NCBI GenBank assembly: GCA_023647555.1
Contig: JALRLY010000269.1
Span: 1-64,000, forward strand
Source of the DNA: Pancytospora philotis
Lineage: Eukaryota > Microsporidia
Direction of reading: 5' to 3'
Length of the DNA stretch: 64,000 bases
The first letter of the stretch is position 1, and each line of letters opens with the position of its first letter. The notes under the pieces are model-generated. The model ran no database searches, was not told the DNA's origin, and worked only from the letters and a program-made list of their open reading frames with translations. Position numbers and translations under genes: made by a program. Shown piece by piece: positions 27,582 to 36,363 of the stretch.

Positions 27582-28796
27582 ATGGTAGGAGGCATCGCGT
27601 TTCTTGGAGCCGTCGCAGCACTGCTAGACACGGATACGCGCAATGCACAGCATGTCACAGAAACACCACTGCTGGCGGTCGATGACCTGGCATCGCTGAG
27701 GGCCCATGCCGCGGTCGAGAACGTCGACGCCGACGGAGACTGGCTGAGAATGGGCGGACGCGCAAACGCCGGGAGCGTCGTGGCGTTCCACGAGGAGCAC
27801 GGAGACAAAGAGTGGGCCGTGGAGATGCGCGTCAGGCGGCCGAAGATGGCCGAGCAGCAGCACGCCGGCCTGCTTGTCTGGGCCACTAAGCAGCCGGTCA
27901 CCGGCGGCAAGTTCTTGGGCGGCGCGGCCAAGTTCACGGGATTTGCCACCGGCCTACTGTTCAGCAAAAATAGAACCGACTTTGCATTCTCGTACAACGA
28001 CGGCCTGGACCTCACGGACCTCGGCTCGCTGGCGATGCAGAGGGAGCCCGTGGATCCGAGCATACTCAAGGGCGTGGAGGAGCTGACGGTCAAGGTGGTG
28101 CACACCAGCCGCAACTTCATCATCGAGCTCTACGACGGGGAGCGGCTGATTTCCGACTCCTTCCGCGTGAACGACGTGCTGCTCGCCGGGGAGGCCGAGG
28201 TCGGGCCGCACCTGGGCCTGACGACCTTCTACGACGGCTCGCCGGCGGCCGAGCCGCTGAGAGTTGCGCACGTAACTGTGCTGGACCGGAAGGAGAGCGA
28301 GGACTACGACGCGACGGCGAGCCACCTGCCGCTGAACACCTACAAACACAGCGAGAGCAGCGCCGAGGTGGCACAGGCCGTGGCGCACATGAAGCACTTC
28401 ACCACCTATCTGCAGAATGCGCTCGTGTATGAAGGCAGCAATCTGCTCGACACTCTGCACGAGGATCTGCAGGAGCTCACCAGGCGCGTCGAGAAGCGCA
28501 TCGACGCGCTCATTGCGCAGGAAGCAGAGGCGCAGGAGGTGGATGCCGCCACGGCGGACACCCGCGGCTCGAGCCGGATCGACAGGTTCGACGCGGAGCT
28601 TCTGGACATGCACATCAAGCTCGAGCAGCTCAAGGTCGAAGTGGCGCGGGCTCGGCAGACGGCCATGCCCAGCAGCATAAAGACGATCTCCAACATGCTG
28701 CTGGTTTTCTCTGCGCTCGCTGCGGCTGTGGTGGTGGGCAAGCAGATTGCCATGCGCGTCATCCTCAGATCGCCGGCCGAGAAGAAGAGAGGATGA
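27582..28796 (+). CDS. L-type lectin cargo receptor (ERGIC-53/Emp47-like)
   Basis: A 404-residue type I membrane protein. A signal peptide (MVGGIAFLGAVAALLD) is followed by a legume-lectin-like domain to about residue 250, with DWLRMGG, HAGLLVWATKQP, GLLFSKNRTDFAFSYNDG and HLGLTTFYDG as beta-strand landmarks of ERGIC-53/Emp46-47/VIP36. A coiled-coil region (about 270-365) precedes a single membrane helix (SNMLLVFSALAAAVVVGKQI), and the protein ends KKRG, a KKxx-type COPI retrieval signal. It would carry cargo from ER to Golgi. The presence of a glycan-lectin receptor hints that some glycan or protein-fold sorting persists in this reduced secretory pathway. Confidence 0.82.
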   Translation: MVGGIAFLGAVAALLDTDTRNAQHVTETPLLAVDDLASLRAHAAVENVDADGDWLRMGGRANAGSVVAFHEEHGDKEWAVEMRVRRPKMAEQQHAGLLVWATKQPVTGGKFLGGAAKFTGFATGLLFSKNRTDFAFSYNDGLDLTDLGSLAMQREPVDPSILKGVEELTVKVVHTSRNFIIELYDGERLISDSFRVNDVLLAGEAEVGPHLGLTTFYDGSPAAEPLRVAHVTVLDRKESEDYDATASHLPLNTYKHSESSAEVAQAVAHMKHFTTYLQNALVYEGSNLLDTLHEDLQELTRRVEKRIDALIAQEAEAQEVDAATADTRGSSRIDRFDAELLDMHIKLEQLKVEVARARQTAMPSSIKTISNMLLVFSALAAAVVVGKQIAMRVILRSPAEKKRG

Positions 28797-28976
28797 GAAA
28801 ATAAAGACTATTCCGTTTAAGCGCTTTTATTCGTCTTGCATTACGGATGATGGGAAGTTGTGTTCTTGTAGTTATTAACTCGCATTGACCTAGAAGTCAT
28901 ATGCTAGATTGCAGCACTGAACGCTGGTAAACACCGATGATCGCATTTCAATCGCACTGCTTGGCTTCGCGCCACC

Positions 28977-28984
28977 AAAATTTT
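28977..28984 (+). promoter_or_regulatory. AAAATTTT block upstream of Bos1-like SNARE
   Basis: AAAATTTT lies 37 nt before the ATG at 29022, which itself follows GCCTGCCC. The spacing is longer than at most genes. Confidence 0.45.
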
Positions 28985-29021
28985 GGGCGGCAGCGCTTTA
29001 CTCGGCGGCCCGCGCCTGCCC

Positions 29022-29609
29022 ATGGCGCAGACCGAGCGGATCAGAGAGCTGGGCGAGCTGGCCGACCAGATAGAGGCCGAGCTGGAGCTGTGCAAGAACA
29101 ACAGCAAGAAGATCGGGACGGTGTCGGTCAAGCTGCAGTCGTTCTGCAAAATGCTCGACAGGGAGAACCAGGGCGACCCGGCGATCAGGAAGATGCTCAT
29201 CCGCAAGAAGTACTTCCTGAACCAGATCAGGGCGCTCGGCAGCGCGCAGGCCAAGGAGCGCAGCGACATGGAGCGCGAGATGGCGGAGTGCAACATGCCG
29301 GTCGCGACGCTCTCCGAGACGCACGACCCCGTGTACACGGTCAAGGACCGCGACTTCTTTGCGCAGCAGTCGTCCCACATCGACGACTTCATACACAGCA
29401 CGATGGACTCGCTCGACGCCATCAAGCGGCAGGGCGTGTACATCGACCGGACGCGCATGCGGCTGAGCAGCGGGCTGGAGAGGCTCGGTGTGAGCGGCGA
29501 GCTGATCGGGCGCATCGAGTCGCGGGTTGCGCGCGACAAGAGCCTCTTCATCGTGCTTTTTGTGCTCGTAGTGTTCTCAGTGCTAATGCTGCGCTTTTAC
29601 TTCAAGTAG
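29022..29609 (+). CDS. BOS1: Qb-SNARE Bos1/membrin-like
   Basis: A 195-residue tail-anchored SNARE of ER-Golgi transport. The N-terminal two thirds form helical bundles; the SNARE helix (about 125-170) contains FIHSTMDSLDAIKRQGVYID and ends with LERLGVSGELIGRIESRVARD, matching the LxxLGxSxxxIRxIExRxxQD signature of Bos1 and membrin, followed by a C-terminal membrane helix (SLFIVLFVLVVFSVLML). The ATG at 29022 is used; an upstream TTG is not. With Yif1, the lectin receptor and DHHC enzyme it makes an early secretory set in this region. Vti1 is the main alternative. Confidence 0.74.
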   Translation: MAQTERIRELGELADQIEAELELCKNNSKKIGTVSVKLQSFCKMLDRENQGDPAIRKMLIRKKYFLNQIRALGSAQAKERSDMEREMAECNMPVATLSETHDPVYTVKDRDFFAQQSSHIDDFIHSTMDSLDAIKRQGVYIDRTRMRLSSGLERLGVSGELIGRIESRVARDKSLFIVLFVLVVFSVLMLRFYFK

Positions 29610-30058
29610 CCCAGAAATTAAATATGTTGGGATGGAATGGGCTGTGTGCTTTTTTATTCTTCGCGAGCATATGATAACGTGCTGGCAATCAGAGAATATC
29701 GACGCCTCCTAGTTATTTCTCGGAGTCTTAGTTTACTAGTTCTTGGTTGTCCAGCGCCGTCAGCAATAATAATTATGAGCATTAGCCTGAGGCAGTTCTA
29801 TTCGTACGCGCGGCTAGTAAATCCATTCTATTTATTTGCAGCAGCTGGGCAGCAGTTTGCGCGGGAATAACAAAAGCGCGAGGCGCCCGCTCAGGCACCG
29901 GCGGCTCGAGTAAAATTTTCAGCAGTGGCGATACTGGCGCAACTGCCGGCTAAACAGCAGCTGTGTATCGCAGCTGCTATTGCAACGGCCCGCGCGCTGA
30001 CACAACCGCGGCCGCTTACGTTTCACAACAAAATGGGGCGGTTTTAAAAAGGCCAGCC
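29610..30058. other. Intergenic region without clear gene
   Basis: About 450 bp. An AAAATTTT block occurs near 29913 but is not followed by a useful ATG frame. A short frame, 29637-29870, ends with a possible small membrane peptide but has no recognised relative. I see nothing firmer. Confidence 0.45.
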
Positions 30059-31129
30059 ATGGCCGGGGTAATGCAAAAAATGGCGAAGAACGTCGCGATC
30101 ATGGTGCTCTGCGCCCCGATCATCGTATTCTACCTCGCGCTGCTCTGCGTCGTGCTGTTCGTCACGCAGCTGCTGCCCAGCGCGCGCCTCCGGCTGTGGA
30201 TCACCATATGCTGCAAGCGCTTCGCGTTCCACCTGGTGGTCGTGCTGCTGAGCCACTGGTTCCCCAACCCGGTCTACGTCAAGTACAACAAGAAGATCCT
30301 CAGCGCCCGGAAGACGATCACGATCTCCAACCACTGCTCGGACTACGACTGGTTCTTCCTGCTGCTGCTCTTCCACGAGCTGGGCATCAACGACACGCGC
30401 ATTCTGCTGAAGAAGGCGCTCGGCGACATCCCCGTCGTCGGCTTCCTCGTGCGGCGCTTCAACCACGTGTGCCTGAACCGCGCGCGCGCCAAGGACATGG
30501 CGATCATCAAGCGCGCCGTGCAGCCGCTCGTCGACCTGCCGCGCTACAACCTCGCGCTCTACCCGGAGGGCACGTACCTCTTCCCCGAGGCGGTCAGGGA
30601 CGCGCGGCGCTTCGCCCAGGAGACGAAGATGGAGGTGGACAGCAAGCCGTTCGTGCCGAAGCTGGTGCTGCTCCCCAGGAAGACCGGCTTCAACCTCATC
30701 ACCGAGACGCTCAAGGACGACTACGAGGGCGTGATCGACGTGACCATCATGATGAACCCGTACGTGTACATGCCCTGCGAGGACTGCCCGCCCTTCGAGC
30801 TCTTCTTCAACCAGAAGCTCGTGATGAACCAGTTCCTCATCGTGGACTTCGTGCCGCGCGCGCAGGTCACCGGCGACTTCCTGGACCGCTCGTTCCTCCG
30901 CAAGGAAAAGCGCATCAAGGCGTACATCGACTACGCGGACGGCGCGGTCGACACCGAGAAGAAGTTCCTGAAGACGATCAACAAGGTGGACAAGCCCACG
31001 GCCAACGACGAGACCCGCACGATCCTCGTGTATACCCCCTACGGCTCGTTCATACTGGTGCTCCCTATCGCCATTATGGTATTCTCCGTATTCGCGGCCA
31101 AAGGCTGTCTGACGGCCCTTTTCCAATAA
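30059..31129 (+). CDS. 1-acylglycerol-3-phosphate / lysophospholipid acyltransferase
   Basis: A 356-residue PlsC-family acyltransferase. The catalytic NHxxxxD motif is NHCSDYD (about residue 88), the acceptor motif is YPEGTYLFPEA (about 160), and KALGDIPVVGFLVRRFNHVCLNR matches the family's third block. There are membrane helices at the N terminus and at the C terminus (SFILVLPIAIMVFSVFAA). The order resembles the AGPAT3-5/LCLAT1 and yeast Cst26 branch rather than short bacterial-type PlsC. It would acylate lysophosphatidic acid or remodel phospholipids in the ER. The ATG at 30059 is preferred over a GTG-initiated extension. Confidence 0.88.
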   Translation: MAGVMQKMAKNVAIMVLCAPIIVFYLALLCVVLFVTQLLPSARLRLWITICCKRFAFHLVVVLLSHWFPNPVYVKYNKKILSARKTITISNHCSDYDWFFLLLLFHELGINDTRILLKKALGDIPVVGFLVRRFNHVCLNRARAKDMAIIKRAVQPLVDLPRYNLALYPEGTYLFPEAVRDARRFAQETKMEVDSKPFVPKLVLLPRKTGFNLITETLKDDYEGVIDVTIMMNPYVYMPCEDCPPFELFFNQKLVMNQFLIVDFVPRAQVTGDFLDRSFLRKEKRIKAYIDYADGAVDTEKKFLKTINKVDKPTANDETRTILVYTPYGSFILVLPIAIMVFSVFAAKGCLTALFQ

Positions 31130-31451
31130 ATACAAATGATAGAGCCGATGCGTGTTTTAATAAAGGTTGCAAGATGCTGTGCTAGTCGTGCCGCGCTGGC
31201 AGCACTGGGTCTAAGTGTAGCCTATCATTTTTTCGTATCGAAAATGTGCCAGACTGCACCCTGGAGTAGGAATGCATTTATTCTAGCGGCTACCCTAAAG
31301 TCGTTGTGATGCTCCAGATATCATTGCATTTTCAATAAACGCGCGCCGGTATCAGATTCTGTGCAATGATCTTACTTAAACAGCGTATATCAGTGATCCG
31401 ATAAGGCATATAAGGCATCAGCGTGCGCCTGCTGTGATTATAGCAAACATT
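31130..31451. other. Intergenic region without recognised gene
   Basis: About 320 bp between two plus-strand genes. AT-rich; no gene or RNA pattern found. Confidence 0.5.
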
Positions 31452-32966
31452 ATGGCGCTGTTAACAGCGCTGCTAGCCATGCTCGCGTGTCTGAACCAGA
31501 GCGCCGTGGCAGCCCCGGAGCCGCAGCCATCGGCCTACTCGGAGACCGCATTCGAGATGGTGCTGCGGAAGTCGCAGGAGGATCTGTTCAAGAAGCTGGA
31601 GCCGCTGCGCGCGCAGGAGAACGCGAAGAAGCTGATGGACGAGATGTTCAAGCCGAGAAAGCTGAACAAAAGGGAGGCGCTGGCCTCTGAAGTGGATGAG
31701 AGCGCTGCGGACGATACCTTCGCGAACATGCAGCTCTGCAGCTTTTACGAGCTGGTGGACGAGCCGAGCGATGAGGACTCAGAGCCTGCCCAGCCCGCGA
31801 CGGATCCGCGGGAACCACAGCGGGGAAAGAGAGTCAAGCGCCTGCGGGGCGCTCTTGTGCGCGCTGCGAAGATCGTGCGGGACAAGTGCAAGCCGCATCT
31901 GATCAGGAAACGCAAGAAGTCGAACGAGCCGCCGAAGCTGGTCGGGAACAACCTCAACGATGTCTTCGGCAAAATGCTGGAGATGGGCATGACCAAGGAC
32001 TTTGGCGCCGCCGGGAACGGCACCGACGGCCGCTGCATATTCAGGCTGAGCAGGGGCAAGCCCGTTAGCCCGCAGGACGTGTGGGAGTACAGCAAGCAGC
32101 GCTTTAATTCGATAAAGCACGACAAGATCTGGACCTACGACATTTTCAAGCCGTGGAAGGACCATCCGTTCATGACCTACTACATGCACGACCCGGTGTT
32201 CAACCATTTTGCCGCGAGCAACACTGGCAGCGAGGCGGACGCACCTTTTATTAGCGGCGCCGTCCTCGAGGCTGTGCGCGATATGCTGGCGAGCGGCGGT
32301 TCGTACAACGCGCTGAGCGAGGACCGCAAGATTGTCTGGAACGAGTTCGTGCTGCGCCGGAACATCTTCCAGATGTACGCGCTGCTCACCGCCGTCGAGC
32401 TCTACGACCTGGGCGAGTTCAAAATGTCGTACGAGGACTTCACCAGGACCATCTACAGCTACATCTGCAGGAGATACAACGACGCGCGCGAGCCCAGCCC
32501 GATAGTCGAGGCGATCCAGTCGATGGACAAGTTTGAGCTCGGGCTCGTGAACGCCACGACCGCGAAGTACCACGTGCGGCTCGAAAAGCACGCGCCGCGG
32601 GTCTCGATAGGCGACTACGTCGCGCGCCAGGCGTACGACCTGGTGTTCAACATCTTCGTGCTGCGCAAGGCGGTCGACGATGCCAGGGGCGGCGCCCTGG
32701 ACGACGCGATTGTGGAGAAGGCAAGGGGGGAGGTGGCCAGGCACTTTGAGCGCGGCGGCCTCGGCCTCAACTACGCCTGCTTCGCCGGGGCGGGCATAGG
32801 GCTGGCCATCGGTATAGGCATATCCATGGTCTGCATGTGCACGAACATCCTCAGCATCTGCCTGGCCTGCTTCGCAGTGGGCCGCTGCTTTTGCTGCTGC
32901 CCCCGCGAGACTGACACTGATAGCGAGCGCGGACCGGAATCGATCGAGCTCGTCGGCCTTGACTGA
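31452..32966 (+). CDS. Predicted secreted/type I membrane orphan protein
   Basis: A 504-residue protein counted from ATG 31452. MALLTALLAMLACLNQSAVA is a clear signal peptide. The lumenal part starts with a charged helical region and basic stretch (KRVKRLRGALVRAAKIVRDKCK), then a folded region containing WKDHPFMTYYMHDPVFNHF. One long hydrophobic segment near the C terminus is glycine- then cysteine-rich (GAGIGLAIGIGISMVCMC...) and is followed by an acidic tail. The architecture suits a surface or organelle-membrane protein. No family is recognised. Position beside other secreted genes suggests a lineage-specific, possibly host-facing role, which is inference. Confidence 0.72.
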   Translation: MALLTALLAMLACLNQSAVAAPEPQPSAYSETAFEMVLRKSQEDLFKKLEPLRAQENAKKLMDEMFKPRKLNKREALASEVDESAADDTFANMQLCSFYELVDEPSDEDSEPAQPATDPREPQRGKRVKRLRGALVRAAKIVRDKCKPHLIRKRKKSNEPPKLVGNNLNDVFGKMLEMGMTKDFGAAGNGTDGRCIFRLSRGKPVSPQDVWEYSKQRFNSIKHDKIWTYDIFKPWKDHPFMTYYMHDPVFNHFAASNTGSEADAPFISGAVLEAVRDMLASGGSYNALSEDRKIVWNEFVLRRNIFQMYALLTAVELYDLGEFKMSYEDFTRTIYSYICRRYNDAREPSPIVEAIQSMDKFELGLVNATTAKYHVRLEKHAPRVSIGDYVARQAYDLVFNIFVLRKAVDDARGGALDDAIVEKARGEVARHFERGGLGLNYACFAGAGIGLAIGIGISMVCMCTNILSICLACFAVGRCFCCCPRETDTDSERGPESIELVGLD

Positions 32967-33224
32967 CGAATTAAACTATTTATTGAGAAAATGCGCATCG
33001 ACCAATGAAATGCCTTACTGATCGCGATACAGCAAGGTGCAGACAGCCCAGCACCGGCGCGGTATTGGCCGCCAGCCTCGCCAAAATTTGCATTTAAAAA
33101 TTTATCGCGGCCAGCCCTGCTGATCGAAGCTCACAGTTTTATAACGCCTGAGTCAACATCAGACAACAATCAATGCTCTGCGCCGACGGCGCGCAGCAAA
33201 TATTTTATAACAAAGGTGTTCTGC
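32967..33224. other. Intergenic region
   Basis: About 260 bp containing a CAAAATTTGC...AAAAATTTATC stretch near 33084 that resembles the start-signal blocks but is not followed by an assignable start. The rest of the interval up to 33385 is covered by the tentative small frame below. Confidence 0.4.
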
Positions 33225-33362
33225 ATGCATGCAGCGATTCTATCATTTAGGCTACCCATTGAAGGCGTGGCCTTTTGTTTTCAGCAGCCCATTGCTGCGC
33301 TGCTGTGCTGGCTGCTGTGCTTGATAGTATACCATTGGTTGCGATTTGAAACGCAAGCGTAA
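33225..33362 (+). CDS. Possible 45-residue small membrane protein
   Basis: An ATG-led frame ending TAA encodes 45 residues: a short polar N terminus and one hydrophobic stretch (PIAALLCWLLCLIVYHW) followed by a basic end. A tail-anchored small subunit (for example of a translocon) could look like this, but nothing identifies it. It lies just upstream of the formin gene and may be chance. Confidence 0.2.
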   Translation: MHAAILSFRLPIEGVAFCFQQPIAALLCWLLCLIVYHWLRFETQA

Positions 33363-33385
33363 AAGCTGCTCCGCGCGCACAGCGA

Positions 33386-36076
33386 ATGGCCGAGAACGAT
33401 CAGCAAGGCGCGCCAGAAGTCGCCAACATCAAGGTGCAGAGCGGCATCATGGAGCGTATCAAGCAGCTTAAGGGCAGCCTCGGGAATAATGAAAATGAGG
33501 GCACGGCAGGCGGGAGTTTTGATATGCCGTGGCCAAGTGCGAAACACGACCGTGCGGCAGCTGATGAAAGTTGCGGCATTGATTGTGCCGTCGCAACCCA
33601 AGCAGCCAGCGAAACCCCCAATGCTCGGACAGATTCTAGCAACACAATTGGCCGAGCAACGCAGCTGGGCCGGGTTGCGCTTCATGACATCGGCGAGTGC
33701 ATTCTGCTAGCGTGCGTTTCAGACGAGCGGGCCAGCGTAGCAGCGGACGATGCAGCATTGCAGGAGTATTTGGACAGCAGATATGGGCGCAAGTGGATGG
33801 CATACACCCTCTGCGCAGATGACAGAAAGCGCACCCTCGGAAGGCTGCAAGTCTATGGAATGGAGGGCTTCGATGTCGAAACTCCGCTTATGATCGCGCG
33901 GACGGCGAAGTACTGGCTCGAGATCTGCGGCGGCGGTGCGATCGTCATAGAGGTGAGCCCGAGCACGGCGTCTTACGTTTTGGTCACCCTGTGTGCGCTT
34001 CTGCGCTTCACGGGGAGGGCCATGTCCGTGGAGCTCGCGTACCACAGCCTTTTGAGGGCAAAGAACCTGCCGTTTGGAGCGAACGGCACGACTTTGCGCT
34101 ATATCAAGTACTTTGAGCATCTCCTGTCCTCCGGGCTGGGCGACAGGCCCCCGAGGATCGCCCTTAATCAGGTCATCATCACCGTCCCGACCCGCGCGCT
34201 GCTCGGCGAGCGCGGCGCGCCCGCACTGCGAATCGCCGGAACAGGCTCGAGTGTGACGATCACGAAAAACTGCTACTATGATGAGAACTTCATCATTTTC
34301 AGCTTCATTAGCAGCAAGACCACGAACGACATCGTGCTCGAGCTCGCGTGCCAGGGAGGTGACACAAAACGCCCTGTGATGCGTCTCGCTCTGAACACGT
34401 CCTTCTATCAGGCCGGTCTGTACCGCTTCACCAGCTCCGAGATCGAGCTCTGCGATGCTGGCCTGCGAGAGGCCCATCACGGCATCTTTTTCGACGTCAT
34501 ATACGCCGAGTCGAACAGCGGCGAAAGGCCCGGCGCGTATTCTACTGGGCCCAACGCTACGCTCGACATCAGTACGATGGCGGGGCACCTGTGCTGTCAG
34601 GCGGATCCTGCGGTGCGCAAGAGGCTTGCCGAGTGCGGATTCGGCGAGGCGCTTACGGAGTTCTTTGCGCGGCTCAGGTACACGCCGGAGGAGAGCAGAG
34701 AGATGATGGGCAGGCTGGAGGCGCTGGGCTACCGCAACATAGCCTGTGAACGGCCGCCGGTGGCTGTACCGAGGATCGAAGAAGTGAGCGATGCCCGGCC
34801 TGAAGTAGTGATCCAACCATCCGAAGAAGAGGCACCCGAGCCAGCGCTGTGCATGGACCCCGCTGGTGCGGGCAGTGCTTCGGAGCCTGTGGACCTCGCC
34901 TTCGTGCAGGACGCGGCCGTCAAGAAGACCAGCTGCGCAACGGTGGGACTCAGCCCGTTCGCCAAGAAAAGTAAAGCTCAGGAGCAGAAGCTGGCCGCGC
35001 CAACAGTCGTGGCGATCAAGCCGCTGCACTGGGCCCCGCTCACGAATACCGAGGAGACCATCTTCAAGGAGATCGAGAAGATGAGTGTCGATTTAGACCT
35101 TGCGCGGTTCGAGGAGCTCTTTTGCGAAAAGTCGCGGGAGGCGGCTGAGGAGGGCGTTTGTAGCGTGCGGCCGAGCAGAATGAAGGACCTGAAAAAGCTC
35201 TTCATCGTGTCTCTGTCTCTCCGGCACCTGGAGCTCAAGCACATCACCCCCGAGTCGCTCCCCGGGATAATCGCTGAAACGCCAAGGAACCTGACGCTCC
35301 AGGACCTGCAGAACATCGAGCGTGTGCTGATGACGTCTGAGGACCGCGAAGCGCTGGAGATGGCCGATCCGGCGAGCCTGTCAGATACCGAGCAGAAAGT
35401 GCTGCAGACCGCGCGTATAAAGCACATCGAGCAGACAGTGAGGCTGCTCGTGTTCGAGCGGCGGTTCTGCGAGGAGATCGCGCTGCACAGGGCCTCGCTT
35501 TTGCAGTTCGTCAGGCTCGCGAACGCGCTGCTCGACAGCACCGGCCTCAGAAAGATCATGTCGGTTGTGCTGCACGTGGGGAACGCGATCAACTTCGAGT
35601 ATTCGACGCGGAGGAAGAGGGCGGCGGGCTTCAAGCTGGAGACCCTGGACATGCTGGGCTCGTACTGCGGCAAGGGCGGTGTTACGCTCTTTGATTACGT
35701 GGTCGATACCGCGCAAAAGAACCGTGTGGAGGCTGAGCAGCTGCTTGCCCAGGGCGATGTGATTGCGCGAGCTAAAAATACCAACCTTGCGAGCATCCGG
35801 GAGGGACTGAACGAGCAGATCGCGCTCTACAAGGAGCAGCTCGCAGGGTTCAGCGTCTTCGACGGGGAGGAGCAGGCACGCTTCCGTTACATACTGGGGT
35901 GCGCGTGCAAGCAGCTCGCCGAGGCGTCGCAGCTGTACAAGGAGTGCACGATATACGCGAGCATTCTGAAGAAGAAGTTTGGCGAGCTGGAGACGCGGCC
36001 GGTCGAGGATCTGCTTGACATGCTCCACAGATTCATTGTGCGGCTCGAGGCAAAGTACAGAGAGATAAGAAGCTAG
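33386..36076 (+). CDS. Formin with PTEN-like pseudophosphatase and C2-like domains
   Basis: An 896-residue actin-assembly protein. The C-terminal FH2 domain (about 545-890) begins PLHWAPL, contains the helix with VVLHVGNAINFEY (family: LxxGNYMN) and RKRAAGFKLETLDML (family: GFxLxxLxxL). The N-terminal 95-260 follows the PTEN-like domain seen in plant class II and some protist formins: an LDSRYG start, MEGFDVETPLMIARTAKYWL, then VTLCALLRFTGRA and TLRYIKYFEHLLSSG. Where that domain would carry HCxxGxxR there is VSPSTASY (about 185-195), so the phosphatase is dead. A C2-like block follows to about 400. There are no polyproline runs before FH2, so FH1 is absent or minimal. RhoGAP is encoded at 60 kb. 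Confidence 0.85.
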   Translation: MAENDQQGAPEVANIKVQSGIMERIKQLKGSLGNNENEGTAGGSFDMPWPSAKHDRAAADESCGIDCAVATQAASETPNARTDSSNTIGRATQLGRVALHDIGECILLACVSDERASVAADDAALQEYLDSRYGRKWMAYTLCADDRKRTLGRLQVYGMEGFDVETPLMIARTAKYWLEICGGGAIVIEVSPSTASYVLVTLCALLRFTGRAMSVELAYHSLLRAKNLPFGANGTTLRYIKYFEHLLSSGLGDRPPRIALNQVIITVPTRALLGERGAPALRIAGTGSSVTITKNCYYDENFIIFSFISSKTTNDIVLELACQGGDTKRPVMRLALNTSFYQAGLYRFTSSEIELCDAGLREAHHGIFFDVIYAESNSGERPGAYSTGPNATLDISTMAGHLCCQADPAVRKRLAECGFGEALTEFFARLRYTPEESREMMGRLEALGYRNIACERPPVAVPRIEEVSDARPEVVIQPSEEEAPEPALCMDPAGAGSASEPVDLAFVQDAAVKKTSCATVGLSPFAKKSKAQEQKLAAPTVVAIKPLHWAPLTNTEETIFKEIEKMSVDLDLARFEELFCEKSREAAEEGVCSVRPSRMKDLKKLFIVSLSLRHLELKHITPESLPGIIAETPRNLTLQDLQNIERVLMTSEDREALEMADPASLSDTEQKVLQTARIKHIEQTVRLLVFERRFCEEIALHRASLLQFVRLANALLDSTGLRKIMSVVLHVGNAINFEYSTRRKRAAGFKLETLDMLGSYCGKGGVTLFDYVVDTAQKNRVEAEQLLAQGDVIARAKNTNLASIREGLNEQIALYKEQLAGFSVFDGEEQARFRYILGCACKQLAEASQLYKECTIYASILKKKFGELETRPVEDLLDMLHRFIVRLEAKYREIRS

Positions 36077-36363
36077 CATTCCTGTGAGTAGAATCATAAT
36101 ACAGTGGCAAGCAGGCGCGCATGCGTAGACCAGTACTGTAGAGTACAAGAATTGTGGATTAAAATCATTTAGTCACTAGGAACAAGCCTTGTAAAATGCT
36201 GGATTAAATTATAATTAAACTATTTTTAAGCAGCACAAATACCAGCAAACCTCCACACGGGCAGTCTTTAAGAAAGGATGCTAATGAGCAGTAACAAAAT
36301 TTACTGTTGAGTGTTTCTATGTGAATAACAGCTTAAAGCTGGCACATCCAGACTAGCGCATAG

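Noticed and set aside
29637..29870. 77-residue plus-strand frame between Bos1 and the acyltransferase
   Set aside because: AT-rich, no start signal, no relative recognised; a small membrane peptide at its end (from 29775) could not be supported.
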